Source: Dehalococcoidia bacterium (GTDB taxonomy: Bacteria; Chloroflexota; Dehalococcoidia; Bin125). Taken from it: DNA of 64,000 bases. Shown piece by piece: positions 1 through 9,025 of this stretch (within the stretch, counting starts at the first letter, position 1; each line of letters begins with the position of its first letter). The notes under the pieces were generated by a model, which was given only the letters and a program-made list of their open reading frames with translations, was not told where the DNA came from and made no database searches. A program made the translations under genes and the position numbers. Location of the stretch: NCBI GenBank assembly GCA_022826965.1, contig JAJDTU010000010.1, positions 90,285 through 154,284 of the forward strand. Reading direction: 5' to 3'.

Positions 1-1777
1 GTTCGTCCCAATGCTTGCCCTCGTAACCGTGCAGCACGTTCGACTGCAGCGTGCAGGCCGTTCGCGCGAGCGCCGTGAACACTTGCTGGCCTTCTCCCGT
101 GCGCAGGCGGTGATACAGCGCCATCCCAACGCCGAACGCGCCGTTGATGCCGGTGCCGTAGTCGTTGATCGCGAACGGCTGCAGCGTCGGCTCGGTGTCG
201 CCGTAGCGAGTCTGCATGCCCGTCGCGGCCTGGGCGAGCTGTTCCCAGCCGGCTCGCTCGGCCCACGGTCCGATCTCGCCGAACGCGTTCAAGGACGCGT
301 AGATGACGTCGGGATTGATCTTCCGCACCGACTCGTAGTCGACGCCAAGGCCGCCCACCTTGCCCTGGCGGTAGTTCTGGACCACGACGTCAACCTCGGC
401 AGCCAGATCCAGGAAGACCTCGCGACCCTCGTCACGCTTCAGGTCGAGCAGCACAGACCGCTTGCCGCGGTTGATGTCCTCATGCAGCATGATCCCGTTC
501 TCGCGCGACGGGTTGTCGATCTTGACGACGTCGGCGCCGTATTCGGCCAGGGTTCGACCGCAGGTCGGGCCGGCGAGGATGATGCAGAGGTCCAGCGCCT
601 TCATCCCTTCCAACGCCTGGGACAACCGATTGCCAGGTGCGCGAATAGCGGGAGGGACCGATGCGGCAAGCTCCGCAAGGATGTCCTGACGATCCGCGTC
701 GAGCGACTTCCGCGGTCCGCGAATCTCACCCGGCGTGCCGCTCATGCGGACCTGGATGCCCGGCTGCAGCGTCGGGCCGAGCAGTGGATCATCAAGCTCC
801 GTGATGATCTCCGCCTCACGCGCGTGCGGTTCGTGCAGCCACTCGGCCGAATCGAGGCAGCGCACCGTCGGCGGCCCAGCGCCGCCGTCGTTGATCAGAT
901 CCTCCCACTCGTGCGACGTGCGGGTCAGGAAGATGTTCGTCAGCTGGGCCCGCGCAGTATCGGCGAGGGAGAAGTCCTTCAGGATTTCCGACGCCTTCGA
1001 CCAGGGCTCATCCAGCCACTGCGGCACGCCGGCCGAGACGCAGAACTGCCGGATGAAGTGCGAGTACGCGGCATGGAAGAACACCCAGCGCCCGTCCGAG
1101 CACTCATACGGTCCCACCCACGGCACCGGCGGACGTGGCGCGTCGCGATCGAGATAGCGCAAGCCGCGAATCCCGATCGCCTGGTAGAGGTTGTCGTGCA
1201 GCGACGCTTCGATCCGCTGGCCGAAGCCGTCGCGTTCACGCGCGACCAGCGCCATCGCCACGCCGGCACAGCCTGTGAAGGCCGCGTATGACGAAGCAAT
1301 GGGTACCGCCGTGTAGACCGGCTTGGGCGCGTCTTGGAGCAGCGAACCGCTATAGGTGCCGACGCTGGCCGAGACCACACCTTCCCATCCCGGGATCGAC
1401 GCGCGCTCATCGTCCGAGGAAAAGCCCGGCAGCGAGAGATAGATCAGGCGGTCGTTGTTGTTGGTCGACTCCTCCGCGCCCAACCCGAGCCGGTCCATCA
1501 CCCCGGGCCGGAAGTTCTCGACCACGACGTCTGCGGATGCAATCAAATCCTGCGCCGTGCGACGACCTGCGCCCGTCTTGAGATCCAACGAAATGCGGCG
1601 CTTGCCGCGATTCCAGACGGCATTGGCGGGGGTATCCCACATCGGACCCGACATCGGGTCGACGCGGATCACGTCCGCGCCCTGGTCAGCGAGCATCATC
1701 GCCGCCAGCGGTCCCGCCATGTACTGGCCGAAATCAATCACCCGAAGGCCGTCGAGCGCGCCCATTTCCGCCTCCAT
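1..1777 (-). CDS. Two-domain family III (CaiB/BaiF) CoA-transferase, 3' end cut by window edge
   Basis: The minus-strand frame is open from an ATG at 1777 to the window edge (592 codons, no stop), so about a quarter of the protein is missing. Two CaiB/BaiF domains are joined head to tail: the first opens LDGLRVIDFGQYMAGP, the second starts near residue 392 with MKALDLCIILAGP. Family III enzymes move CoA between carboxylic acids through an aspartyl-CoA intermediate. The catalytic Asp is visible only in the second domain (D539, in NDYGTG); the first domain has Ser there (SSYAAF). It follows coaE by 27 bases and probably shares its transcript. A second possible ATG lies at 1765. The substrate cannot be told from the sequence. 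Confidence 0.85.
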   Translation of the reverse strand, partial: MEAEMGALDGLRVIDFGQYMAGPLAAMMLADQGADVIRVDPMSGPMWDTPANAVWNRGKRRISLDLKTGAGRRTAQDLIASADVVVENFRPGVMDRLGLGAEESTNNNDRLIYLSLPGFSSDDERASIPGWEGVVSASVGTYSGSLLQDAPKPVYTAVPIASSYAAFTGCAGVAMALVARERDGFGQRIEASLHDNLYQAIGIRGLRYLDRDAPRPPVPWVGPYECSDGRWVFFHAAYSHFIRQFCVSAGVPQWLDEPWSKASEILKDFSLADTARAQLTNIFLTRTSHEWEDLINDGGAGPPTVRCLDSAEWLHEPHAREAEIITELDDPLLGPTLQPGIQVRMSGTPGEIRGPRKSLDADRQDILAELAASVPPAIRAPGNRLSQALEGMKALDLCIILAGPTCGRTLAEYGADVVKIDNPSRENGIMLHEDINRGKRSVLLDLKRDEGREVFLDLAAEVDVVVQNYRQGKVGGLGVDYESVRKINPDVIYASLNAFGEIGPWAERAGWEQLAQAATGMQTRYGDTEPTLQPFAINDYGTGINGAFGVGMALYHRLRTGEGQQVFTALARTACTLQSNVLHGYEGKHWDE

Positions 1778-1804
1778 CGCATGTGAATCCAGTGCGAGTA
1801 GAGG

Positions 1805-2416
1805 CTAACGGCTGGCGTGGTTACCTAACGCCTCGCCAACGGCGACGTCAATCGCCGCCTGGAATTCCGCGATCGAACCGTTGTTGTGCAAGACGAGATC
1901 GGCCTTGGGAGCGCGTTCGCTCCACGGCGTCGCAGAGGCCATCCGCTGCTCGGCTTCCTCGCGCGTCAGGCTGTTGCGAGCCATCAGCCGATCGATCGCC
2001 CGTTCATCTTCGGCTGCGACCAGCCATCCGGCGTCGCAAATCTCCATGTACGGACCCTCGAACAGCCGAACCGCCTCGAACACGGCGATCGGAGCCGGAT
2101 CGTGTTTCAGCTCGCACAGCAGGCGCATGAACTCGCCCTCGATGTCGCCAATCGCGGTTCGCAGAGCAGCCAGCAAATCCGGTTTGCCGAACACAATGTC
2201 GCCCAGCGCCTTGCGATCGATGTAACCGTCCGCACTCACGACGCCCTCGCCGAACTCAGCGACGATCCGATCGAACGCGGGCTTGCCTGGTTCGTACATC
2301 GTGTGGACGTGCCGGTCGGCGTCAACGTGCCGCGCGCCGTGAAAGTTCGACAGGTGTCGGCAAAGCACCGACTTGCCGCAGGCGATCGACCCGGTGACCC
2401 CGAGGAGGTAGGCCAT
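1805..2416 (-). CDS. coaE: Dephospho-CoA kinase
   Basis: Phosphorylates dephospho-CoA to CoA, the last step of CoA synthesis, in the cytoplasm. The P-loop GVTGSIACGKS lies within the first 16 residues, followed by the DAD segment (HVDADRHVH) usual for this NMP-kinase-like family and a C-terminal LHNNGS segment. At 203 residues it has normal family length. I take the ATG at 2416; a GTG two codons upstream (2422) is also possible. It sits directly upstream of a CoA-transferase gene, which fits a CoA-centred transcript, though coaE is a housekeeping gene and the link may be accidental. Confidence 0.88.
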   Translation of the reverse strand: MAYLLGVTGSIACGKSVLCRHLSNFHGARHVDADRHVHTMYEPGKPAFDRIVAEFGEGVVSADGYIDRKALGDIVFGKPDLLAALRTAIGDIEGEFMRLLCELKHDPAPIAVFEAVRLFEGPYMEICDAGWLVAAEDERAIDRLMARNSLTREEAEQRMASATPWSERAPKADLVLHNNGSIAEFQAAIDVAVGEALGNHASR

Positions 2417-2509
2417 TGGCACAGGTTACGCCCGCGTGGCCAACCGGCTGATGTTTCGCGACTACTCTGTACGTCGCGACAACGCCACGAGAGCCGATCG
2501 TTGAGCCCA

Positions 2510-3097
2510 ATGTCCGAACGGTGCACCTGGCCCGGGGACGATCCTGATGAGATCGCCTACCACGATTTTGATTGGGGCGTGCCAACCCAAGATGAATCGA
2601 CGCTGTTCGAGGCGCTGACGCTCGAAGGCGCGCAGGCCGGACTGTCCTGGCACACGATCCTGCTGCGTCGTGACGGCTACCGACGGGCGTTCGTTGACTG
2701 GAATGTCGAGGCCGTGGCCGAGATGGATGAGGCGAGCGTGGACTTGCTCGTGCAGGACGAGGGCATCATCCGACATCGACGCAAGATCGAATCGACCATC
2801 GGCAATGCCCAGGCGACCCTGCTGTTGCGTGATCAAGGACTGTCTCTGGCCGATGTCGTCTGGGCGTATGCCGATCCGTCCAACGAGCCCCGTGCCGACA
2901 TCCAGGCGCATACCGCGGAGTCCAGGGCGATGTCCCGGGAACTCAAGCGCCGTGGGTTCCGCTTCGTCGGGCCGACCACGTGCTACGCCTTCATGCAGGC
3001 GGTCGGGATCGTCAACGACCATGCCGCGGCCTGTTTCCGATTCCCGGAGATCGCCCAGATGCGCGATACGCTGCTCAGCGAACGGAGCGATTCATGA
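2510..3097 (+). CDS. tag: DNA-3-methyladenine glycosylase I
   Basis: Removes 3-methyladenine from alkylated DNA to start base excision repair. The 195-residue product matches Tag along its length: C5, H18, H171 and C175 correspond to the Zn-snap ligands (NDHAAAC at the C-terminal end), E39 in LEGAQAGLSW is the position of the base-binding/catalytic Glu, and GIIRHRRKI and GPTTCYAFMQA are typical blocks. The frame is open far upstream, but homology begins at the ATG at 2510 (MSERC), since Tag proteins start only a few residues before the first Zn ligand. Its TGA overlaps the ATG of the next gene (ATGA), so the two are probably translationally coupled. Confidence 0.93.
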   Translation: MSERCTWPGDDPDEIAYHDFDWGVPTQDESTLFEALTLEGAQAGLSWHTILLRRDGYRRAFVDWNVEAVAEMDEASVDLLVQDEGIIRHRRKIESTIGNAQATLLLRDQGLSLADVVWAYADPSNEPRADIQAHTAESRAMSRELKRRGFRFVGPTTCYAFMQAVGIVNDHAAACFRFPEIAQMRDTLLSERSDS

Positions 3098-3888
3098 CAT
3101 TCCAACATCTACGCCTCGAGATCTCCGACCAGATCGGCACGATCACGCTCGACCGACCGGAAAAGCTGAACGCGCTCTCGGTCGACCTGCACTACGAGAT
3201 GGTCGATGCAGCCAATCAGCTGCAGGCCGATGACGACGTCCGGGTTGTGATTGTGACGGGCGTCGGTCGCGGCTTCTGCTCGGGTGCCGATCTTACGGCC
3301 CGTCCCGGCGATACGCCCCGTGAGACGCAAAACCAACGAATGGACGAGTTCGGTTGGGTTGGCCACCAGGCGCTCGCGTTTGGACACCTCGACAAGCCGA
3401 CGATTGCCGCCGTCAACGGCGTAGCCGCGGGCGCCGGCATGAGCCTGGCGTTGTCCTGCGACCTGCGCGTCGGTTCCGAGAAAGCGCGCTTCAAAGTCGT
3501 CTTCCTCGAGCGCTCGCTCAGCCCCGACGCCGGCATGACCTGGTTCCTTCCGCGGGTCGTCGGCTACCCCAAAGCAGTCGAGCTGGTTCAGACCAGCCGC
3601 TTCGTCGAGTCCGACGAGGCGCTCCAAATCGGGCTGCTCAACCAGCGGGTGCCACACGAGGAACTGATGAACAGCGCTCGCGCCATGGCCCGCGAGATCG
3701 CCTTCTGGCCGCCGCTCGCCTCCCGAGCCGCCAAGCGGGTGATGCAGCGCAACCTCAACGCGACGCTGGAGGAGGCGCTGAGAAACGAGATCACGGCCAT
3801 CTCCCACGCGACGCGATCCGAGCATGATGTCCGCGAGGCGCAGGCCTCATTCATCGAGAAGCGGCCGCCGGTCTTCACCGGCGAGTAG
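3094..3888 (+). CDS. Enoyl-CoA hydratase/isomerase family protein (PaaG-like)
   Basis: A 264-residue crotonase. The oxyanion-hole segments GRGFCSGADL and VNGVAAGAGMSLALSCDL are intact. At the second acid position the motif reads LSPDAGMTWFLPR, with Asp as in PaaG/PaaB-type isomerases rather than the Glu of classical enoyl-CoA hydratase, so it may isomerise or hydrate an unusual acyl-CoA. The start at 3094 overlaps the tag stop as ATGA; the open frame upstream is tag in another frame. It is followed after 11 bases by a GNAT gene. The family is certain, the substrate unknown. Confidence 0.9.
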   Translation: MTFQHLRLEISDQIGTITLDRPEKLNALSVDLHYEMVDAANQLQADDDVRVVIVTGVGRGFCSGADLTARPGDTPRETQNQRMDEFGWVGHQALAFGHLDKPTIAAVNGVAAGAGMSLALSCDLRVGSEKARFKVVFLERSLSPDAGMTWFLPRVVGYPKAVELVQTSRFVESDEALQIGLLNQRVPHEELMNSARAMAREIAFWPPLASRAAKRVMQRNLNATLEEALRNEITAISHATRSEHDVREAQASFIEKRPPVFTGE

Positions 3889-3899
3889 TTGGGCTCGAC

Positions 3900-4394
3900 G
3901 TGCCAGATGTCATCATCCGCGAGGCCGTTCCCAACGACGCGCAAACGATCCTCGACTTCATCATTGGCCTGGCAGAGTTTGAGAACGAGCCTCGCTCGAT
4001 CGTCGAGGCCACGGTTGAGAGCATCCGCCGCGACGGGTTCGGTGAAGGTCGGCTGTTCGAGACGTTGATCGCCGAACGCAACGGCGAGCCGCTCGGAATG
4101 GCTCTGTTCTTCCCGCACTACTCCACCTGGACCGGCACCCCGGTGCTCTACCTCGAAGACCTCTTCGTCAAGCAGGAGGCGCGAGGTACCGGTGCGGGCT
4201 TTGCGCTCATGCAGGCGCTTGCGGAGATTGCTGACGAACGCGGCTGGAAGCGCCTCGATCTCTCGGTACTCGATTGGAACCCAGCCCGCCGGTTCTATCA
4301 GCAACTCGGCATGGAGCACGAGTCCGAGTGGCTGCTCTACCGGCTCGATGACGCTGGTATTGCCAATCTGGCTCAAGCAGGGCGCGATGGCTGA
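3900..4394 (+). CDS. GNAT N-acetyltransferase (spermidine/spermine acetyltransferase-like)
   Basis: A 164-residue acetyl-CoA-dependent acyltransferase starting at a GTG. The segment YSTWTGTPVLYLEDLFV followed by an R-G-T-G-A-G acetyl-CoA loop and LDWNPARRFYQQLG resembles the SAT1-like branch of GNAT enzymes that acetylate polyamines or thialysine. The 3' end overlaps the thioredoxin reductase gene by eight bases (ATGGCTGA). The acceptor is not predictable here. Confidence 0.82.
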   Translation: MPDVIIREAVPNDAQTILDFIIGLAEFENEPRSIVEATVESIRRDGFGEGRLFETLIAERNGEPLGMALFFPHYSTWTGTPVLYLEDLFVKQEARGTGAGFALMQALAEIADERGWKRLDLSVLDWNPARRFYQQLGMEHESEWLLYRLDDAGIANLAQAGRDG

Positions 4395-5586
4395 GCTCAA
4401 GGTGTACGGCGCACCCTGGTGTCCCGACTGCCGGCGCTCCAAGCAGTTCCTCAGCGAACACCGGATCGACTACGACTGGATCGACATCGACCAGGATGCC
4501 GATGCCCTGGCATACGTCGAGGAGTTGCAGAGCGGCGGCCGCTCGATTCCAACGGTGATCCTGCCCGACGGCGAGATGTTGATCGAACCGAGCGACCAGG
4601 AGTTGGCCGAGGCGTTGGGCATCCAGGTGCGTCCCCAGCGTCAGTTCTACGACCTCGCCATTGTCGGAGGCGGGCCGGCCGGGTTGGCCGCGTCGATCTA
4701 TGCCGCTCGTGAAGGCATCGACACCGTCGTCATCGAGCGCTCCGCGCTCGGCGGGCAGGCCGGATTGACCAATCGGATCGACAACTATCCCGGATTCCCC
4801 GATGGAGTCGACGGCGACGACCTCGTGTCGCGTTTCGTCGCTCAGGCGCGGCGATTCGGTGTGGAGCTCCTGTCGGCCGTCGGCGTCACCGAGATGTCCG
4901 CACCATCGGACGTTGAGATCGTGCTCTCCAGCGGCGACCGTATCGCCGCGCATGCGGCCATCCTGACGCCGGGCACCACCTACCGCCGACTCGGCGTTCC
5001 CGGCGAGGACAAACTCATTGGCGCCTCGGTTCACTTCTGCTCCACCTGCGACGGTCCGTTCTACGCGGGCGCGAAGCAGCTCGCCGTGATCGGCGGCGGC
5101 AACTCGGCGCTGGAAGAAGGACTGTTCTTGACCCAGTTCGCCGAGCAAGTGCACATCATCCAGCGCGGCAGTGAACTCACCGGTTCCGCCGTGTTGCAGG
5201 ACAAGGTCAGGTCCCATCCGCAGATTGAGCTGTCGCTCAACACATCGGTCAGTTCGTTGGAGGGCGAGGGCAGGCTCTCGACCCTCACCCTGCAATCGGA
5301 CGGCGAGACGATTCAGACATCACCGGACGGCGTCTTCGTCTTCATCGGCCTGAGGCCAAACACCGACTTCCTGCGCGGCGTCGTCGAGCTCGACGAGCGC
5401 GGCTTCATCCAGACGGATCAATGCTTCCAGACCAATGTCGATTCGATCTACGCCGCCGGCGACGCGCGCGCGGGCTCAACGAAGCAATTGGGCGCCGCCG
5501 CGGGAGAAGGAATCACGGCACTGATGATGGCCCGCGAGTACCTGAGGTCGCATCAGCACATCCGCACCCCGTCAACGGACGAGTAG
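4387..5586 (+). CDS. Glutaredoxin-thioredoxin reductase fusion (FAD-dependent)
   Basis: A 399-residue fusion. Residues 1 to about 80 form a glutaredoxin/NrdH-like domain with active site C12-P-D-C15 and the cis-Pro segment SIPTVILPDG. From about residue 85 a complete low-molecular-weight thioredoxin reductase follows: FAD site IVGGGPAGLAAS, redox pair C218-S-T-C221 followed by DG, NAD(P) site VIGGGNSALEE, and the FAD C-terminal motif YAAGDARAG. NAD(P)H would reduce FAD, then the CSTC pair, then the attached CPDC domain, so the enzyme carries its own disulphide acceptor. The start at 4387 overlaps the previous gene by eight bases. The real substrate could be a peroxiredoxin or ribonucleotide reductase. 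Confidence 0.9.
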   Translation: MAELKVYGAPWCPDCRRSKQFLSEHRIDYDWIDIDQDADALAYVEELQSGGRSIPTVILPDGEMLIEPSDQELAEALGIQVRPQRQFYDLAIVGGGPAGLAASIYAAREGIDTVVIERSALGGQAGLTNRIDNYPGFPDGVDGDDLVSRFVAQARRFGVELLSAVGVTEMSAPSDVEIVLSSGDRIAAHAAILTPGTTYRRLGVPGEDKLIGASVHFCSTCDGPFYAGAKQLAVIGGGNSALEEGLFLTQFAEQVHIIQRGSELTGSAVLQDKVRSHPQIELSLNTSVSSLEGEGRLSTLTLQSDGETIQTSPDGVFVFIGLRPNTDFLRGVVELDERGFIQTDQCFQTNVDSIYAAGDARAGSTKQLGAAAGEGITALMMAREYLRSHQHIRTPSTDE

Positions 5587-5589
5587 GCC

Positions 5590-6924
5590 CTATCGGCGAC
5601 TCCCGAGCCGCGGTGTATCGACCAGTGTCCCGTCGGAGACAAACTCGGCAATCTCGGCGTCGCTGAAGCCCAGTTCCTCGCAGATCTGCCGGTTGTCGCC
5701 GCCCAACCGTGGAGCCGGACGCATCTCCGCCGGTCCCCTCTCGCTGAAGTGGATCGGCGAGCCGCCGTACTCGTAGGTGCCGACTCCGGGCTGGTCCCAC
5801 TCGACGATGAACCCTCGCGCCCGCAGATGCTCCGATTGGACCAGGTCGCCGTTCGTCATCACCGGCAGCGCGGTGATGTCTGCGGCCTGCAGCCGTGCTG
5901 CCAGCTCGAAACGATCGCAATCGCGGGTCCACGCCGAGATCAGCGCATCAAGTTCATCGTGCAGCGCAAACCGGCCGGCGTTGCTCTCAAAGCGGGAGTC
6001 GTCGAGACGCTCATCGCCGACCATTCTCTTGAACCGCCCCCATGCGGCGGCGTCTTCAATCGTGATCGCGATCCACATATCCATCGACTCACGCGCATCG
6101 GGGCTCTCATCACGGCAGCGATAGACGCCCTGCAACGAGCCGTCCCTCGAGCGGTTGCCGCGCGTCTGCGGCTGACCCTGCACCGACGTCTCGAGTACGA
6201 GCTCACCGGCCACCGCCGTGTAGGTCTGAAGCTGCGAGAGGTCAACGAAGCAACCCTGCCCGGTCTCGTCGCGTTCCCAGAGCGCCGCGAGCACCGCGAA
6301 CGCTCCATGCAGGCCGCCGATCGGGTCCGGGAAGGCGTGACCCATCTTCATCGGTCCGCCCTCGAGATAGCCGGTTACTGACGTCGTGCCGGAGTGCGCC
6401 TCAAGCACCGGACCGTACGAGACACGCTGCCGAAATGGGCCGGTGTGACCGTAGCCCGTGCAGGAGACTGAGATGATTCGCGGATTCCACCGTTTGACGG
6501 TCTCGTAGTCGATGCCCAGGCTCTTCGATCCGCGCGGACTGAAGTTGTCGACGATCACGTCCGACTCTTCAACCAGCCGACGCCAGATCCGCTTGCCGGA
6601 CGGAGTCTTCAGATTGGCGCACAGTCCGCGCTTGTTGCGGTTGTGCTTGTTGTAGATGCCTGAGCTGTTCCAGGGCTCCGCCCCGGGTTGGCCTTCGGGA
6701 TACACCGACGCGCGCAGGGTCGGCTCGACCTGCTCGCCGCGACGCCAATCGTCGAGTGCGGCTCGCAGTACAGGATCATCCGGTACAGGACCGCCCCGCG
6801 CGTTGTCCTGCTCCACCTTGATCACGTCCGCGCCCAGATCGCCCATCGTCCGACCGACCAATGGCCCAGCCCAGGCATAGCCGAACTCCACCACACGCAG
6901 ACCCGACAACATGCCCTCAACCAT
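5590..6924 (-). CDS. CaiB/BaiF CoA-transferase, catalytic subunit of a split pair
   Basis: A 444-residue family III CoA-transferase with the N-terminal block MLSGLRVVEFGYAWAGP, GADVIKVEQ, a family Gly-rich segment (GYGHTGPFRQR) and the active-site Asp (D200) in FPDPIGGLHGA. The ATG at 6924 is chosen over a TTG at 6945 because it forms an eight-base overlap (ATGGTTGA) with the upstream CaiB gene, whose product lacks the Asp. Together they look like the separated halves of the fused proteins at 18133-20532 and 1-1777, and resemble the two-subunit organisation known for benzylsuccinate CoA-transferase BbsEF. It ends three bases from the convergent thioredoxin reductase stop. Confidence 0.88.
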   Translation of the reverse strand: MVEGMLSGLRVVEFGYAWAGPLVGRTMGDLGADVIKVEQDNARGGPVPDDPVLRAALDDWRRGEQVEPTLRASVYPEGQPGAEPWNSSGIYNKHNRNKRGLCANLKTPSGKRIWRRLVEESDVIVDNFSPRGSKSLGIDYETVKRWNPRIISVSCTGYGHTGPFRQRVSYGPVLEAHSGTTSVTGYLEGGPMKMGHAFPDPIGGLHGAFAVLAALWERDETGQGCFVDLSQLQTYTAVAGELVLETSVQGQPQTRGNRSRDGSLQGVYRCRDESPDARESMDMWIAITIEDAAAWGRFKRMVGDERLDDSRFESNAGRFALHDELDALISAWTRDCDRFELAARLQAADITALPVMTNGDLVQSEHLRARGFIVEWDQPGVGTYEYGGSPIHFSERGPAEMRPAPRLGGDNRQICEELGFSDAEIAEFVSDGTLVDTPRLGSRR

Positions 6925-8128
6925 GCGCTGTTCCGTGCAGTGCAATCACGCCGGCATCCAACAGCGATTCGATCTCCGCGTCGTCGATACCGGCCTCGGA
7001 GAGCACCGCGCGAGTGTCGGCGCCGAGACTCGGCGCGGCCCGGAAGTCATCGGGCGACGACGGCAGGACGAACGGCAGACCCGGCATCTTCGCGCCTGAC
7101 GCCAGGTGTTCGGGATACGCCCAGAATGCCCGAGCCTCGAGCTGTTCATCCTCCTGAACCTCGTCCATTGAAAGCACGGCGCTGGCCGGAACGTGAAATT
7201 CCTGCAGCAGCTCGACGACTTCGGTGCGCGTCCTCGACATGAGGAAGGGCGCAAATCGTCCGTCGATCTCCTCGGCCGCGTCGAATCGCAGGCCCGAAGT
7301 GGCGTAGCGCGGGTCATCGGCCATCTCCGGCAACTCCAGCGCGATGCAGAGGCTGGTCCACTGCGCGGCTGTCGGCGCGCCGATGCAGACCCAGCCGTCG
7401 CTGACCTGCATCAGCGACACCGGATGATGCGCCTCGGCGTGGCGATTGTTGGCGCGGTGCTTGATCCGTCCCTGGTGCGACCACATGACCAGGCTCCACT
7501 GGTGCGACGACGCCATCGACTCCATCGTCCCCACATCGACCAGTTGACCCCGTCCGCTCGTCCGCCGTGCATGCAGCGCGGCCATCGTTCCGACTGCCGC
7601 GGTGATCCCGGCCACGTAGGACGTCCACGGACCCGCTCCCTGAAGCGGTTCGCGCAACGGATCGCCGGTGATGTACAGATAGCCGCCCGACGCCCAGTCT
7701 GTCAGGTCGGACGAGCGCCAGCCGGCCCACGGTCCGCTCAGTCCGTAGGCGGTCGCCGAGACGTGAACCAGGCCGGGACGCTCGGAGCGGACCCGGCCGT
7801 CGAACGCCAACGCCTGGGAGTCGGCCATCGAGGTGATCACCACGTCCGCTTGGTCGAGCAGATGCCCGAACGCGTCGAAGCCTGGCCCCGAGTCCCAATC
7901 GAGAGCAACGCCGCGCTTCCAGGCCGAGAGGTACTCGAAGGCGGCACTGCGCATCGGATCAATGGCCGTCAAGAGCGGTGGCCTCGACCGCAACCTGGAT
8001 CCGGCCGTCGGCTCGACCAGCGTGACCTGTGCGCCGGCGGTCGCGAGCAGCCGCCCACAGTACGCGCCCGAGACCTGATCGCTCAGGTCGAGCACACGCA
8101 GGCCCGACATCCCTTGCATGTTCGCCAT
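6917..8128 (-). CDS. CaiB/BaiF family protein lacking the catalytic Asp, partner subunit
   Basis: A 403-residue CaiB/BaiF fold protein (MSGLRVLDLSDQVSGAY; LVEPTAGS; YGLSGPWAGW; GRGQLVDVGTMES). At the position of the nucleophilic Asp the sequence reads SYVAGITAAVG, so Ser or Tyr stands in its place. It is translationally coupled to the Asp-containing CaiB gene downstream by an eight-base overlap, which suggests an obligate heterodimer in which this subunit binds substrate or completes the interlocked fold. It is the eighth gene of the probable operon starting at 17187. Confidence 0.85.
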   Translation of the reverse strand: MANMQGMSGLRVLDLSDQVSGAYCGRLLATAGAQVTLVEPTAGSRLRSRPPLLTAIDPMRSAAFEYLSAWKRGVALDWDSGPGFDAFGHLLDQADVVITSMADSQALAFDGRVRSERPGLVHVSATAYGLSGPWAGWRSSDLTDWASGGYLYITGDPLREPLQGAGPWTSYVAGITAAVGTMAALHARRTSGRGQLVDVGTMESMASSHQWSLVMWSHQGRIKHRANNRHAEAHHPVSLMQVSDGWVCIGAPTAAQWTSLCIALELPEMADDPRYATSGLRFDAAEEIDGRFAPFLMSRTRTEVVELLQEFHVPASAVLSMDEVQEDEQLEARAFWAYPEHLASGAKMPGLPFVLPSSPDDFRAAPSLGADTRAVLSEAGIDDAEIESLLDAGVIALHGTAHG

Positions 8129-8132
8129 CGGG

Positions 8133-9011
8133 TCAGACCTTCGCCACCGGGACGACGCCCTCGTAGATGCCGGGAATCCACTCGCCCAGTGAATCGAGCG
8201 CCTGGTCGATCATCACCGGCGCCAACTCCCTCGCCTCGCCGTAGAGTTCCTTGACGTCGTGGAACGAGCCGAACGACTCTGCTCGCAGACCAGGCCGCCA
8301 GATCACGGTTGGCACGATGGAACCAAACTGGTCGATCTCAGCCTTGGTCCGTTCCTGCACGGCAATCTCCATTGAACGAGCCAGGAGGTCTACAAGCCCG
8401 CGCGGCTGATACGGGGAAGGATGTACCCCAAGGTCAATCGCGATTGTATGCGTCGCTCCCTGCAGAATCGCCGTCTCCAGGTCGAGACCGGATGAGAGCC
8501 CGCCGTCGACGCACCAGTCACCGTCAAAGCGGACCGGCGGGAACAACCCGGGCAGCGCGATCGACGCCATCACCCCTGAGAGCAATTGCCCGCGCGACAG
8601 TATCCGCTTGCGACCGTTCGACAGGCTGGTCGTGACGAGATACAGGGGTATCTCAGCGGCCGCAATCTCGTCGATCGTTACGTGTGGCTTGAACAGCTCC
8701 CGGAGGAAGCGGTTGGAGTAGACAGACGTGCCCTTGGTCAGCAGATTTCTCGTGATGCGCAGGATGTTGCGGTGCCAGAGCCGGGTGTTGCGCAGCTCGA
8801 TCCAGAGGTCCGCGAGGCCCTCGATGCTGTTCGGATGAAATGCGAGAAACGCACCGTTCACCGCTCCGACCGACGATCCGACGATCAGGTCGGGATGAAT
8901 GTCACGGCGAATCAGTTCCTCGAGGAACGGGACCTGGACGATTCCCGACGCCCCGCCTCCGCTCAACACCAGTGCCAGTCGCCGCTCCTCTAGCCCCCTG
9001 AGACTCGTCAT
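8133..9011 (-). CDS. Patatin-like phospholipase / serine lipid acyl hydrolase
   Basis: A 292-residue patatin-domain protein. It has the oxyanion loop GGGASG, the nucleophile elbow G-S-S-V-G and the Asp of the Ser-Asp dyad in DGGLSSG. There is no signal peptide or membrane segment, so it likely acts on acyl lipids in the cytoplasm or at the inner face of the membrane. It lies 4 bases upstream of the CaiB pair and 14 bases after the epimerase-like gene, within the same minus-strand operon. RssA-like proteins share these motifs, so a non-lipase role cannot be excluded. Confidence 0.88.
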   Translation of the reverse strand: MTSLRGLEERRLALVLSGGGASGIVQVPFLEELIRRDIHPDLIVGSSVGAVNGAFLAFHPNSIEGLADLWIELRNTRLWHRNILRITRNLLTKGTSVYSNRFLRELFKPHVTIDEIAAAEIPLYLVTTSLSNGRKRILSRGQLLSGVMASIALPGLFPPVRFDGDWCVDGGLSSGLDLETAILQGATHTIAIDLGVHPSPYQPRGLVDLLARSMEIAVQERTKAEIDQFGSIVPTVIWRPGLRAESFGSFHDVKELYGEARELAPVMIDQALDSLGEWIPGIYEGVVPVAKV

Positions 9012-9025
9012 CCCGCTCGCTCGAA

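Noticed and set aside
11..1291. Plus-strand frame of 426 codons at the left edge
   Set aside because: The real gene is the edge-truncated CaiB protein on the minus strand.
1886..2509. N-terminal extension of the tag glycosylase to 403 residues
   Set aside because: The extension is antisense to coaE, and Tag proteins begin just before the first zinc-ligand Cys.
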